This document shows positions 17,479 to 28,476 of a stretch of 36,279 nt of DNA, piece after piece (the stretch's first letter is position 1; each line of letters starts with the position of its first letter). The notes beneath the pieces were generated by a model. That model had not been told where the DNA came from and did not search any database. It saw only the letters and a list, made by a program, of their open reading frames with translations. The translations under genes were made by a program, and so were the position numbers. The stretch lies in NCBI GenBank assembly GCA_009780985.1, contig WQYZ01000024.1:1-36279 (forward strand), read 5' to 3'. The stretch is from Oscillospiraceae bacterium. Lineage in GTDB: Bacteria; Bacillota; Clostridia; Oscillospirales; WRJC01.

Positions 17479-18710
17479 CTTTCCCAATCGTAACCGCTTG
17501 TATTTTCATACATGATGGCGCGTTCTTTTTTCGCCTGCTTAGACAGTTCCGAAATATGCGACGCATACGACAATTTATTATCTTCGGTTTGGCAAACACG
17601 CGATAAAACGCTAAATATTTCGGTGATAAGATTTTCGGCGGTTTGACGTTTATATATATCCTGCTTATGCTGATAATCTTTTTCCTGTTCCAATTTATTA
17701 AAATTCTTCACTGCTTTTAAAACAACATTGCCAAGCCGTTTCATCATATCATCTTCCGCATTTTTACGCGCTTCTGCGTGTCTTTCAGGCTTATCAGAAT
17801 AAAATTCCGACAGTTCCTCCGCCGCATTTGCGTAATTAGTATATTCGCGCCGGCAATCTTCGTTTTTCGATAATATCATTTTTATAAAATCTATTATCTC
17901 TGACTTCGTTTTGGGTAGCATAAACTTAAAATCAAGCCGTCCGTCGCGGGGGATATTATTGCGGAGTTTCAGAAAGTCCTGTGCAATTTCGCGCATATCC
18001 GCCGCTTTGAATCTGTTGTAAATCAATTTACCGTGCGAAAAATCCTCATTGAGTTTTAACCGCTCAACTGCTTCGCCGTATTCTTTCGCAGTCATGTTCG
18101 CGAAATTGTCGATAAAATCGGTGAAAAAGTCGCTCAACTCCTTATATGTGGCATTTCGCGCCATATTTTTCGCAGTCTTTATAACGTCCATTTCGTCAGC
18201 AAAAACGTATTTTGTCAAGTCGATTCGTATATCATTCGCGATTTTCCAGTGAACATACGGCTGTTTCTTGACTTTCTGCTCTTTGTCCCAGAACAGAATA
18301 TGGCAGTGCGGGTGATTTTGTTCGAGATGAACAGCGGCGGCGTATTCCAACGCGCTTGGCGATAATCCAATTTTACGGCATATATCGGGTATTTTTGCTT
18401 GAATTAATTCGCGCCATTTCTGTGATTTATCATAACCGAGACGAATACCGTCTGCTTCTGTCAGTGATATTATAGCCTTGTACATAATTGCGCCGCTTTT
18501 CGTCATTCTATTGGCGTATGCGCTCATATCTTTGATACTTTCGGTTTTTTCGCATTTTTGTCCGTTTACTTCGCCGAATAATCCGTGATTCATACCCGCG
18601 TTCCGTTCTGCACCCGCGCGCTGTCCGATATATTCCATGTGACTGCCGTTGTACGGCGCGTCCCGCGAGCGCGGACCCACAACTCTAAGTTTGAACATTA
18701 CTCCTGACAT
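17475..18710 (-). CDS. MobP-type (MobP3-like) relaxase
   Basis: AAAVHLEQNHPHCHILFWDKE HxH motif; YIGQRAGAERNAGMNHGLFG; tail overlaps the toxin stop codon convergently. Confidence 0.82.
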   Translation of the reverse strand: MSGVMFKLRVVGPRSRDAPYNGSHMEYIGQRAGAERNAGMNHGLFGEVNGQKCEKTESIKDMSAYANRMTKSGAIMYKAIISLTEADGIRLGYDKSQKWRELIQAKIPDICRKIGLSPSALEYAAAVHLEQNHPHCHILFWDKEQKVKKQPYVHWKIANDIRIDLTKYVFADEMDVIKTAKNMARNATYKELSDFFTDFIDNFANMTAKEYGEAVERLKLNEDFSHGKLIYNRFKAADMREIAQDFLKLRNNIPRDGRLDFKFMLPKTKSEIIDFIKMILSKNEDCRREYTNYANAAEELSEFYSDKPERHAEARKNAEDDMMKRLGNVVLKAVKNFNKLEQEKDYQHKQDIYKRQTAENLITEIFSVLSRVCQTEDNKLSYASHISELSKQAKKERAIMYENTSGYDWES

Positions 18711-18839
18711 TTTTTATCAAGTGTCGCCGTAAGACCCCTGAATTTATTCATGGGGATTTGTTGAATTTCTGCTTGCGCGAAATTCAACTTGGCGACAAAC
18801 CTCCTAAATTTGAACTTTTTTAAATTTTTAATAAAACGC

Positions 18840-18868
18840 TTGTATTATATACCAAAATATGATATAAT
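18840..18868 (+). promoter_or_regulatory. tnpA promoter of IS copy 2
   Basis: TTGTAT-17 nt-TATAAT. Confidence 0.6.
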
Positions 18869-18874
18869 ACATAT

Positions 18875-19300
18875 ATGGAATATAAAAGTAATAATAATAT
18901 TGTCTATTCGTGTAAATACCATGTTGTATGGTGTCCTAAATACCGGCGTAAAGTGCTTGTTGACAAAATATCCGAGCGGCTTGAGGAGCTGATAAAAGAG
19001 AAGTGTTCGGAAATAAGAGCCGATATAATCGAAATGGAGATACAGCCAGACCATGTGCATTTGCTGATTGAAATAGACCCGCAGTATGGCATACACAAAG
19101 CCATAAAATTAATCAAAGGGTATTCGTCGTACATTCTGCGTAAAGAATTTAAAGAACTCACTACGAAATTGCCTACCTTATGGACTAACAGCTATTTTGT
19201 TGCCACGGTCGGCGGTTCGCAGAATTTCGGCGACGCCGAAATTAAGTCTGTGATAAAACAGTATATAGAGAACCAAAAGCGGTCACAAAGAGAGGAATAG
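18875..19300 (+). CDS. tnpA: IS200/IS605 TnpA (Y1 HUH transposase)
   Basis: YHVVWCPKYRRKVLVDKI; IQPDHVHLLIEIDPQ; WTNSYFVATVGG. Confidence 0.94.
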   Translation: MEYKSNNNIVYSCKYHVVWCPKYRRKVLVDKISERLEELIKEKCSEIRADIIEMEIQPDHVHLLIEIDPQYGIHKAIKLIKGYSSYILRKEFKELTTKLPTLWTNSYFVATVGGSQNFGDAEIKSVIKQYIENQKRSQREE

Positions 19301-19303
19301 CAT

Positions 19304-20415
19304 ATGGAGAAGTGTTATAAATTCAGAATATACCCTAACGCCGAACAAGAAATACTCATACAAAAAATATTCGGCTGTTGTCGGTTTGTGTTCAATCGCT
19401 ATCTGGGGAAACGAATCGAGATATACAAAACTGATAAATCCACGTTTAACTATAACGATTGTTCGGCAGATATGACGCTTTTGAAAAAAGAATTGGAATG
19501 GCTGAAAGAAGTTGACAGTAAAGCGTTGCAGTCATCGCTCAAAGACTTAGAGGCGGCGTATCAGAGCTTTTTCAGGCGTGTAAAACGTGGTGACAAGCCC
19601 GGATTTCCAAAATTCAAAAGTAAACGCGACAGCAGAAAATCGTATAACAGCAAGACAGTCGGTAAAAATATTGAAGTTTTAGAAAAATCAATCAAATTTC
19701 CGAAACTCGGATTAATTGATTGTCGCGTATCAAAACAAGTTGAGGGTCGAATAATATCCGCAACGCTCTCACAAAATCCGAGCGGGAAATATTTTGTGTC
19801 TGTCTGCTGTACTGATGTTGAAATTGAACAATTTGCCAAAACAGGAGCGGTTGCAGGTATCGACGTTGGCATAAAAGATTTTGCGATAACATCGGACGGG
19901 GATAAATTTGATAACCCGAAATACCTTGCTAAGTCCGAAAAGAAACTCGTCAGAGAGCAAAGGCGGCTGTCCCGAAAACCAAAGGGCAGTCAAAACCGCA
20001 ATAGGTCAAGAGTTAAAGTCGCAAGAATCCACGAAAAAATCACAAACCAAAGAAATGATTTCCTGCATAAGACTACAACAAATTTAGTTAAAGATTACGA
20101 TGTAATAAGCGTCGAGAGCCTGAAAATCAAGAACATGGTGAAAAATCATAAATTGGCTAAGTAATCAGCGACGTTTCATGGGGTGAGTTTGTCCGGCAGT
20201 TAGAGTACAAATGCGAGTGGTATGGAAAAACGCTTGTTAAAATCCCGACGTTTTTTGCCAGCAGTCAGACTTGTCATGTATGCGGATATAAAAACTCTGA
20301 TGTAAAAGATTTGAAAGTGCGTTCGTGGGTATGTCCCGAATGTGGAGCTAAACATGACAGGGATATAAACGCCGCTAAAAATATTTTGAATAAGGGTATT
20401 GAACTATTAGCTTAA
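19304..20415 (+). pseudogene. tnpB: TnpB homolog, broken by a one-base frameshift at ~20160-20165
   Basis: ORF stops at KNHKLAK*; one base later the frame continues ISDVSWGEFVRQLEYKCEWYGKTLVKIPTFFASSQTCHVCGYKNSDVKDLKVRSWVCPECGAKHDRDINAAKNILNKGIELLA*. Confidence 0.9.
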
Positions 20416-20601
20416 AAATACACACGATAGGGCGGGACACGTCCGAATTTTGAACATGCCGAAAAATCGAGAAAAACTTTGTTTTTCGGATTTTTCGAGC
20501 AAGTTCAAATACGCTTAGGGAGTCCATGTAAGACTGGGTATTAAGCCAGCGACGGACGTTGAACTAAGAATCCCCCGCCTTTAGGCGTGTGGGAGTGTCA
20601 A
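20416..20601 (+). ncRNA. Putative omegaRNA region of IS copy 2, with an extra long hairpin
   Basis: 3' of tnpB to RE; includes TTGAACatgcCGAAAAATCGAGAAAAACtttGTTTTTCGGATTTTTCGagcaaGTTCAA. Confidence 0.45.
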
Positions 20602-21029
20602 TCACTTTTGTTTTTATCATCGTTTTTTAAAATATGATATGCGTTTGCTCGCGATTCTCGCATCATCTGGTCGTAAGTGCGCGTTTCTAACGGCTCATAT
20701 CCCTGTTTGTCTGTTCGCGGAACAAGTGCGTGAATAAGTTTGGACGTAAACTGACATAATGTTATATCGAACATACCCACTTTTGTCAGAAGACTTATTA
20801 TCCGCTCCATTCGCGGCGCTATCACGGCTTCGATTCCCTCACGCATTTGCTCGCGGAAAATATCCATTCCGTCAATCGCTCCATTTATAGCAAGTTGTTT
20901 GAATATCATTTCGCGTACCATTTCAGAAATGGGTCTGTGCGCTTCCGAAGCCGCCGATTCTAATTTTTTATAATCCTCTATGTTCAATCTTATTGTAATT
21001 CTTTTTATGTTGTTTTCTGTCGTTTCTAT
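20598..21029 (-). CDS. RHH MobC-like relaxosome accessory protein
   Basis: NNIKRITIRLNIEDYKKLESAASEAHRPISEMVREMI (ribbon-helix-helix) upstream of the relaxase; coding extends upstream of the TTG at 20987, no ATG in frame. Confidence 0.7.
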   Translation of the reverse strand: METTENNIKRITIRLNIEDYKKLESAASEAHRPISEMVREMIFKQLAINGAIDGMDIFREQMREGIEAVIAPRMERIISLLTKVGMFDITLCQFTSKLIHALVPRTDKQGYEPLETRTYDQMMRESRANAYHILKNDDKNKSD

Positions 21030-21039
21030 ATTGCATCGC

Positions 21040-21240
21040 CTCCGTTTTTACATTTTTTGGCTGTCTGACGATTAGCTGACAAAAAGCAGATTTGTCTGCC
21101 ACATTTTCATTAAGAATTCGGCTTAAAATGGACTGTTGCGGGCTTTGCCCGCAAGCCGTGACTGACGTCTATTCCTGCACTCCTAACGTCCATCGTCGGA
21201 ATACCGCGCTTTTCGTCTTGTTTAACTCCGAAAAGACATA
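21040..21240. other. Candidate oriT / relaxosome-binding region
   Basis: Intergenic region upstream of mobC-relaxase with hairpins GCAGAtttgTCTGC (21086..21099) and TTGCGGGCtttGCCCGCAA (21136..21154), plus TATTCC...GGAATA. Confidence 0.35.
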
Positions 21241-21452
21241 TTTTTCACCTCGTTTTCCTCCGATATTTTGCGGATTTCCTCGTTTACGTCGTCATCAAAT
21301 TCGCTTAAATCTCTTGAATTGAAATGATGATTGAAAATTATAAACAATGATATTAAAATTATTAAAAGTATAACAATCATTTTGAATTTAACCCCCTTGC
21401 TTTTTATATATTTTTTTGATACAATTATAATTAAATACTGACCCTCTAATTA

Positions 21453-23258
21453 TTATCCGACTTCTAATTCATCTTCGTAATCGTCGGCTTCTTTGATAAA
21501 AACAGGTTTCTTAAAATCATCGTTCTCGCTCGTTTTGCCATCGCTTTCTTCGTTTTCTTCTTCGTCATCCGTCATTACAATATCAGTATCATTACTTCTG
21601 TCAATATCCAGTTCCATATTAACTTGCGTCAATTCCGATAATGCAGATTGTAATTCTGTTTCCTGTTCAAACGGGCGTGATAACTGCAACTTCGACGCTT
21701 CAAATTGATTCTGTACGGTTTCCAATCCCCGAGTTTTTTCAGATAATACTTTCTCTAAAGTCTTAATGCAATTTTCTATTCTCTCCATGCTTCCGACGCT
21801 GCTTGATGAAAGCTCTACAGAATGGGACATAGTGCCTTTAAGCCATACTTTAGGCGATTCACCGATGTATTCCATTTCCTGCGGTATTATTTCGAAGCCC
21901 CTGTATATTCCGGCAACTTTATCATTGTATTGATTGGAGCTTATCATTTTCAATAATAACTCGCCCGCTTCTTTGCGCTCGGAGTATATATGCTGCCCGA
22001 TTGTTATCTGAAAATCTGCAAGAGGATTTTTGTCGCGAATTGATATATTCGCTTCGACTTTCGCGATTGTTTCTGTGAAATTGGCGATTTCCTGCGGGTA
22101 TTTTTTCAGCGCATCATTTTCCAAACTATATTTGCTCGCCCGGTACTGCGCTTCTAAAATCTGTAGCCGTTGGACTTCTATATCAAGCTCCATTTTGCGT
22201 TTTATTTTCGGATTTCCGGTAGCAATAGCCTTGACTTCCGCATAATTCAAAACTGTCTCGTCGATGTCCTCCATTTCACGAGAGGGACTCTTCCCGCTCA
22301 TAACCTGACTTATGAACTTCTGCTTGCTCTCCACAATCTGCCACAAATAGCTGTCGAAGCTGTTTTTTGTGACATATTGATATATCTGCACTTCGGGGTT
22401 TGTGTTGCCTTGACGTACTATACGACCATTTCGTTGTTCGAGGTCTGACGGTCGATACGGGCAATCAAGATGGTGCAAGGCTATGAGTTTTGTTTGGGCG
22501 TTGGTTCCGCTACCCATCTTCTGCGTAGAACCGAGTAAAATCCGTACTTCTCCGCGACGCACCTGCGCGAATAATTTTTCTTTCTTCTCGTCCGTATCAG
22601 CATCGTGTATATAAGCTATTTCCTTTTCGGGTATTCCATTATTTAAGAGTTTTTCTTTTATATCGTCGTACACATTCGTAAACTGTTTTTGGTCTATGAC
22701 GAATCTGCCGTCAGCTTCTGCCATTTCAAAAGGCTTATCTTTACCATCGGGCGTGGATATGTCGCAAAAAATCATTTGCGTTGACTTCTGCGCTTTTGTC
22801 TCCTCGTAGATGTCGAAAACTTTTCTTACGCAGGAGTTAACTTTACTGTCGGAGTAATCTTCTGCGTCAGGATATATGCACCGCATGTCAAGTGCGGCTT
22901 TACGTCCGTCAGCCGTCACTTTCAGCATATTGTCTTTTTCGGGCGACACTAATCTTTGCTGAATTGCTTCCGACCGTTTTACCAAGAGTTGCGTATATTC
23001 GCGCAGTTCGGGAGAGGGGTCAACCGCTACGACGATAGGTTTGCCGGTTGCGACTTCGGGTACAGGGAGCTTTAACATATCAGCCTTTTGAATGTCGGCG
23101 ACTTTGCCGAAAAGCCCCATAAGCTCAGGCAAATTTACGAATTTAGCGAAACGTTCGCGCACTTTGTATTTCTGACCGCTCGGCGCAAGTTCCAGAGCCG
23201 ACACGACTTCGCCGAAATCAGCCGCCCAGTTGTCGAAATGCTGTAAGCCGTGTTTCAC
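21453..23258 (-). CDS. C-terminal part of the giant SNF2-helicase/methylase protein
   Basis: [17 protein letters not shown]...[53 protein letters not shown] (helicase C-terminal motifs). Confidence 0.85.
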   Translation of the reverse strand: MKHGLQHFDNWAADFGEVVSALELAPSGQKYKVRERFAKFVNLPELMGLFGKVADIQKADMLKLPVPEVATGKPIVVAVDPSPELREYTQLLVKRSEAIQQRLVSPEKDNMLKVTADGRKAALDMRCIYPDAEDYSDSKVNSCVRKVFDIYEETKAQKSTQMIFCDISTPDGKDKPFEMAEADGRFVIDQKQFTNVYDDIKEKLLNNGIPEKEIAYIHDADTDEKKEKLFAQVRRGEVRILLGSTQKMGSGTNAQTKLIALHHLDCPYRPSDLEQRNGRIVRQGNTNPEVQIYQYVTKNSFDSYLWQIVESKQKFISQVMSGKSPSREMEDIDETVLNYAEVKAIATGNPKIKRKMELDIEVQRLQILEAQYRASKYSLENDALKKYPQEIANFTETIAKVEANISIRDKNPLADFQITIGQHIYSERKEAGELLLKMISSNQYNDKVAGIYRGFEIIPQEMEYIGESPKVWLKGTMSHSVELSSSSVGSMERIENCIKTLEKVLSEKTRGLETVQNQFEASKLQLSRPFEQETELQSALSELTQVNMELDIDRSNDTDIVMTDDEEENEESDGKTSENDDFKKPVFIKEADDYEDELEVG

Positions 23259-26200
23259 TAACTCTTTTCTCTGTAAATACGATTGTAACTAACTCTTTTC
23301 TCTGTAAATACGATTGTACCGTATATAATTCTACTATTGAATTCGAGACAGGAGTACCAGTAGCGAAAACAACGCCTCTTTCGGAATTGTTTATTTCGTT
23401 TATATATTCACACTTCAAATCCATATCGGTAGATCTTTTTGCCCGCGCCTTAGATAGCCCCGTAACATTGCTCATCTGTGAAAATATGAATTTATTTTTG
23501 TACGCCTGACTTTCGTCCACAAACAGGTTATCTATACCGAGTTCCTCAAAACTGACGAGGTCGTCTTTCGGACTTTCTTGCAAACGTTTTAGCTCAAACT
23601 CAAGGTTTTTCAGCGTTTTCTGTAATCCTTTTACGGATATATCGCGCTTGTCGCGTTTGCTGACTTCCATAATTGCCGACTCAATTTCGTCAATATCTTT
23701 TTTCAGGCGATTTTCCTGACTCTCGCGTGAAATGGGGACGCGCTCGAAACTTGAATGTCCGATTATTACGGCGTCCCACTCACCAGTCGCAATACGTGCG
23801 CAGAATCTCTTGCGGTTTTCTTTCTGAAAATCCTTTTTGGTCGCCGCCAAGATATTTGCAGTCGGATATAACCTCTGAAATTCATTCGCCCATTGCCCGA
23901 CGAGGTGGTTGGGGACGACAAAGCATGATTTTTTGGCGATACCAAGCCGTTTCAGCTCCATTGCGGCGGCTGCCATCGTGTAGGTTTTTCCAGCTCCGAC
24001 TACGTGAGCCAGCAGAGCGTTACCGCCGTAAATTATGCGGGCAACGGCGTTTTTCTGATGGTCGCGGAGCTTGATTTCATGCGACATACCGGGGAATGTG
24101 AGGTGCGAACCGTCATATACCCGTTGACGCTCTGAGTTGAATAAATTATTATATACTGCGCATAATCTCTCGCGGCGTTCAGGGTCATCAAATATCCAGC
24201 GTTTGAATTCCTGCTTCATTAGCGACTGCTTTTCACGGATTGCGACGGTTTCTTTATGGTTGAAAACATGCCGTTTTACGCCGTCTTTATCAATGAGCAT
24301 ATCATATATCTTTGCGTTCTTCTGATTTAGTGTAACCTCGAAAAGCGCGTAAGCATCCATCCGCGAAGTGCCGTAAGTGCGCGTAGCTTCGATAGAATCA
24401 CGGCGATTGTATGGCTTTTCGACTTTCCACGTGTTAGCTTGCGATATATAATGCAATTTTAAATTATTTTGCCAATGGCTCGGCACATTTAACTTTTCAA
24501 GCAGAAACTGACGATAATACGCAGTATCTATCCAATGTGCGCCAATTCTCGCGGTTATTTCGTGAGCTTCCAACAGAGTGGGCTGCACTTTTTTCAGGGC
24601 TTCTACATTTATCCCGTAAAACGGATTATCACGCGTCGCGATCTCCGCCGCAGACAGTTTATCGCGTACTCTGCCTGATAAATATTCGTCTGCTGTTTCC
24701 CAACCGACGAAAAGATTATTTTCTTCGCTCGGATTATCATAAGCGGGGTTTTTAAATATGATGCCGCGCAAATCGGTTATTATATCTTCAGGAATTTTAC
24801 CCGTCAAACTCGCCATGAATCCAATGTCGATATATCCTCGCTCGTTCAGACATACTGGCAGAGCTTCCATTGCTGTATCAGTGTGTTCAACTTTTATGTT
24901 TTTAGTAATGGTACGTTTCGTAAAAATATCAGCCTTGATTGTTTTGCCGTCGCTGTCTGTTTCTTCAAGTGCCGAAAGCAACGGAAAATCTGCATCGTCG
25001 CCGAATAGGTTAGAATTATATTTTGAATTGATATTGCCGTATTTTTTAGTGAAATCATAATATTTTATGTTTAAATCGCCCTGTAAATTCTGTAATCCGT
25101 CGTCGCTGATTCCGTCAAGCTGCGCCGTTAGGATATTTCGCGTCATATTGCGCAGTTCAATCATAGATTTTACGCGGCCTATTGCGCTTTTCGGGAAGTC
25201 TACTTTTTCCATGCGTGAATTAACACGCTGATATATTTCGCCGTTAATGACCGTATGGCAGAAATTTTTGATGTTCGGGTCTGCTGGGATTATATCTGCG
25301 TTCTCGGTAGCTTCGGTAAGACTGCCGCGATTGTCAATTATATTTTCGGGGAGAAAACGTATCGCTTCATTTAATGCGGTTTTCAAATCTCGGTCGTCGG
25401 GGTTCAAAGTGGTTTCGGTTTCGCCGCCGTATAGTCGCTTATCGAACGCCATTGTACCCAACATCATGTGCGGATTTTCGAGGTAATACTCGTTAAGCGG
25501 TACTCCGTCGTTGGTTTTGCCTGTGTAAATCCACTTTTCATCATCAGCTCCGATTATTCTGTCGCGCTTCCGTAAAAATATAATATCAGTCGTAACTTCT
25601 GTACCCGCATTTGCTTTGAATGCCGTGTTCGGAAGTCTGACAGCTCCCAATAACTCGGCTCGTTCAGCAATATACCGTCTGACGCTCGTATTGGCTTTGT
25701 CAAGAGTGCCTTTTGATGTGATAAAAGCGATTACGCCGCCGGGTCTAACTTTATCAAGCGATTTCGCTATAAAATAATCATGTATCAGAAAATTATATTT
25801 ATCAAACTTCGGGTCGTTTACTTTATATGAACCGAACGGCACATTTGAAATTGCCGCGTCGAAAAAGTTATCCTGTATGTCTGAAGATTCAAACCCTGTG
25901 ATTTGTATATTCGCCTGTGGATATAACTGACATGCTATTCGTCCGGTTATACTGTCTAACTCTACTCCATAAAGCCGCGATTTTGCGAGGTTCTCTGGCA
26001 AAAGTCCATAGAAGTTACCGACACCCATAGCAGGCTCTAATATGTTGCCGCCCTTGAATCCCATACGATCAAGCGCGGAATAAATGCTATTGATGACTTC
26101 TGCTGACGTATAATGTGCGTTAAGTGTTGAGGCTCGCGCAGAAGTGTATTCATATTCGGTTAAAATCCGCTTTAATTCAACATATTCGTCAGTCCACTGA

Positions 26201-28476
26201 GAATTATCCGGGTCGAATGCCTGCGGCAGACCGCCCCAGCCCACATAGTGCGATAGAGTATCTTGTTCATCTGGAGTGGCATAACGATTTTCTTCTTCGG
26301 TTTGTTTCAATGTCAGAATTGCCGCGATATTCCATGCAAATTTAGTTTTCGCGCCGCCGAATGCAAAATTTTCATCGGTAATTTTAAAATTGGGCGGTTT
26401 AATTGCAGGATCAGGTGATTGTCTTTCTGGCAGAGAAATCGGAGGGCTTTCGCTCTCTGTTTCGATAGGTTGATTTTTTGAAACAATCCTTGTTTCCTCT
26501 GTAAAATCGTCTATATCAAATAACTGTATTTGTCCGTCTATATCTTTTGAATGTGCAAGTTTTTCTAACGGATATTCCTCCCACATTTCGGGACGGTCTA
26601 ATGTATAACTTACAATATCTAAGAAATCAGGGGTTCGCCTCGTTTCTATAGATTCCTGAGTGGAGTTGTCGTACTCTGTTTCGATATTTTCAGCATTATT
26701 TTTTTCCTGAAAATCATTCATATACTTTACAATATAATCAATGCTTTCAGTGCGGAATATGGGAAATCCTTTGCTGTTAAGAAAGGTTTTGTCAAGCAGA
26801 GAGACTGTACCGGATTCGTTGTCTATACTGTCAATGCTGTATATCCGATTTTCTATTTTCATTTCCAAGCCGACGAAAAGCGGAGGAATATCTTTTTCTG
26901 TCGTTGGATTCGCTTTGTATAAAAATACATTCCTATTATTATTTTCGTCTAATCTCGAAACCGCAACAGAAAATCCTGACATATTAAGTCTGGTTATATA
27001 ATTGTCAAGCGTATGTTTCGGAATGCCGCAAAATTTCACAGGCTCTGTTAATCCTGTGCGTTTTTCGGCTAAATGCAAATCCAAAATGCTTGCGGCGAGT
27101 ACAGCGTCGTTTCCGTACATCTCGAAAAAATCCCCTAATTGGTACATTGTAATTGCGCCGTTATTTTCGCGTCCGATATGTTTGTACTCCTGTAAAATAG
27201 AGAGTTGTCGGGATTCGTTTGAAGTTAATTCTTTAACGGAAAAAAGCGGAGCGCTTTCGCTCTCCGCTTTCTCCGATTGTTCATGTTCTGCCTGACTTAT
27301 CTGTACCTGTAAATTACTTCGGTCAACACTATTTCGTCTGCCATGTTCCGTATCATTCGGTCGTATTGCAGAAGTTCCACGTAATTCGTCGTCTGCGGTC
27401 GCGGGTTCTGTTGTCTCAACTGCTCCCGAACTATAGGCAGCATCTCTTTCGCTTCCTCGTTCACCGACAGGCAGATGTCCCGCAGTTTCATTTCCCAAAA
27501 CAGGTATGAGTAACGCATCGGATGCTTCTCCTTCAGATATTGCCAAAACAGATTCCCGTATTTGCCCAATGATGGCGTTTCTTTCGGGGCTTTCTCCATT
27601 TCCTCTATCTCCTCGACCGTCGCCGTCAACGCTCCTGTCGCTTCCGCCGTACTCATTTTGGTTGTTTCTACCTCTTTCAGCATATATATTCGCCCTCTCT
27701 GTTTGTGTTATTTTTTCTATGTTTTGTTGGCGTATCACCGCCGCCGCAACCGTTTCAAAAACCTCGCGGCTTATATGATTTACCGCGATTCCAAGCCATG
27801 AAATAACTGTTTTAGTATTGAAATCGCCAAGATATAGAAATGATTCGTTATCGTTGTTATATAATCCTTTGTCAATTCCTAACCGCTCACAGATTAAAAA
27901 TCCTACACTGTCCACTGCCGTTTCCGTAAATTCTTTGACGAGATTATTTATGTCAAGTTCCTCTAAAAAGCTGCCCTCGATTTCGTATTGAAAACCCTCC
28001 ATAAATTCAACGCATTTATCGCGTGTCAGCGTCTCTACGGTGTGCTTAAAATTTATATCGTAAACACGGCCGGGAAGATTCGGCACTATGAACTCGCTTT
28101 GCAGAGCGGTCAGCACCGCCGTTTTATATTCCTCCGGCAATTTTCCATGCTTCGGAACGCCGTTTTCGTCTCCGTATGTGTCGCCGACATCGAATACATA
28201 CCGTATTTCCTGCCTTATGTCGTCCTCATCAAGCAGCGGGATTCCGTGAACGCCTCGCTGTACCCGCCGTCCGAGCTTATTCCAGTTCTGAATCTCTTTA
28301 CACGCTGTGACGTTCGGATTTTGCTCGTAAATCGTGAGAGCCTCGCGAAATGTGAATTGGTGCAGATTTGAATAAAAGCTGAGGAAATTGCGCCATGAAT
28401 CTTTGCTGTCGGTTATTTTCTCAATAGCATTATCCGCTATCGTCTTCAGATATGTCAGCTTCTCCAACCACGACAT
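23218..28476 (-). CDS. Giant mobile-element protein: N-terminal domain, MutS-I-like domain, N6-adenine methylase, SNF2 ATPase; frame-broken before the helicase C-terminus
   Basis: [30 protein letters not shown] (MutS-I-like); [19 protein letters not shown] and [12 protein letters not shown] (methylase); [25 protein letters not shown] and [12 protein letters not shown] (SNF2); ATG 28476 likelier than 28497. Confidence 0.85.
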   Translation of the reverse strand: MSWLEKLTYLKTIADNAIEKITDSKDSWRNFLSFYSNLHQFTFREALTIYEQNPNVTACKEIQNWNKLGRRVQRGVHGIPLLDEDDIRQEIRYVFDVGDTYGDENGVPKHGKLPEEYKTAVLTALQSEFIVPNLPGRVYDINFKHTVETLTRDKCVEFMEGFQYEIEGSFLEELDINNLVKEFTETAVDSVGFLICERLGIDKGLYNNDNESFLYLGDFNTKTVISWLGIAVNHISREVFETVAAAVIRQQNIEKITQTERANIYAERGRNNQNEYGGSDRSVDGDGRGDRGNGESPERNAIIGQIRESVLAISEGEASDALLIPVLGNETAGHLPVGERGSERDAAYSSGAVETTEPATADDELRGTSAIRPNDTEHGRRNSVDRSNLQVQISQAEHEQSEKAESESAPLFSVKELTSNESRQLSILQEYKHIGRENNGAITMYQLGDFFEMYGNDAVLAASILDLHLAEKRTGLTEPVKFCGIPKHTLDNYITRLNMSGFSVAVSRLDENNNRNVFLYKANPTTEKDIPPLFVGLEMKIENRIYSIDSIDNESGTVSLLDKTFLNSKGFPIFRTESIDYIVKYMNDFQEKNNAENIETEYDNSTQESIETRRTPDFLDIVSYTLDRPEMWEEYPLEKLAHSKDIDGQIQLFDIDDFTEETRIVSKNQPIETESESPPISLPERQSPDPAIKPPNFKITDENFAFGGAKTKFAWNIAAILTLKQTEEENRYATPDEQDTLSHYVGWGGLPQAFDPDNSQWTDEYVELKRILTEYEYTSARASTLNAHYTSAEVINSIYSALDRMGFKGGNILEPAMGVGNFYGLLPENLAKSRLYGVELDSITGRIACQLYPQANIQITGFESSDIQDNFFDAAISNVPFGSYKVNDPKFDKYNFLIHDYFIAKSLDKVRPGGVIAFITSKGTLDKANTSVRRYIAERAELLGAVRLPNTAFKANAGTEVTTDIIFLRKRDRIIGADDEKWIYTGKTNDGVPLNEYYLENPHMMLGTMAFDKRLYGGETETTLNPDDRDLKTALNEAIRFLPENIIDNRGSLTEATENADIIPADPNIKNFCHTVINGEIYQRVNSRMEKVDFPKSAIGRVKSMIELRNMTRNILTAQLDGISDDGLQNLQGDLNIKYYDFTKKYGNINSKYNSNLFGDDADFPLLSALEETDSDGKTIKADIFTKRTITKNIKVEHTDTAMEALPVCLNERGYIDIGFMASLTGKIPEDIITDLRGIIFKNPAYDNPSEENNLFVGWETADEYLSGRVRDKLSAAEIATRDNPFYGINVEALKKVQPTLLEAHEITARIGAHWIDTAYYRQFLLEKLNVPSHWQNNLKLHYISQANTWKVEKPYNRRDSIEATRTYGTSRMDAYALFEVTLNQKNAKIYDMLIDKDGVKRHVFNHKETVAIREKQSLMKQEFKRWIFDDPERRERLCAVYNNLFNSERQRVYDGSHLTFPGMSHEIKLRDHQKNAVARIIYGGNALLAHVVGAGKTYTMAAAAMELKRLGIAKKSCFVVPNHLVGQWANEFQRLYPTANILAATKKDFQKENRKRFCARIATGEWDAVIIGHSSFERVPISRESQENRLKKDIDEIESAIMEVSKRDKRDISVKGLQKTLKNLEFELKRLQESPKDDLVSFEELGIDNLFVDESQAYKNKFIFSQMSNVTGLSKARAKRSTDMDLKCEYINEINNSERGVVFATGTPVSNSIVELYTVQSYLQRKELVTIVFTEKRVSETRLTAFRQLGG
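23257..23318. repeat. Exact 31-bp tandem duplication (23257..23287 / 23288..23318)
   Basis: actaactcttttctctgtaaatacgattgta x2. Confidence 0.97.

Larger units (their letters stand above)
18718..20601 (+). mobile_element. IS200/IS605-type element, copy 2, inserted between mobC-like and relaxase genes
   Basis: LE hairpin CCCCTGAATTTATTCATGGGG; tnpA+tnpB; RE CCCCCGCCTTTAGGCGTGTGGGAGTGTCAA. Confidence 0.85.

Noticed and set aside
16570-17700. TA module as a composite transposon because of direct repeats
   Set aside because: The repeats are relaxase coding tails, not transposase or IS ends.
18845-19161. Minus ORFs opposite tnpA copy 2
   Set aside because: Antisense to a solid TnpA CDS; no supporting signals.
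23673-24074. Plus-strand ORFs antisense to helicase (23673, 24758, 27506, 27988, others)
   Set aside because: Shadow ORFs of the long minus-strand CDS.
27297-27683. 128-aa minus ORF inside the giant helicase gene
   Set aside because: Different frame of the same strand within a clearly coding region; no independent RBS or domain.
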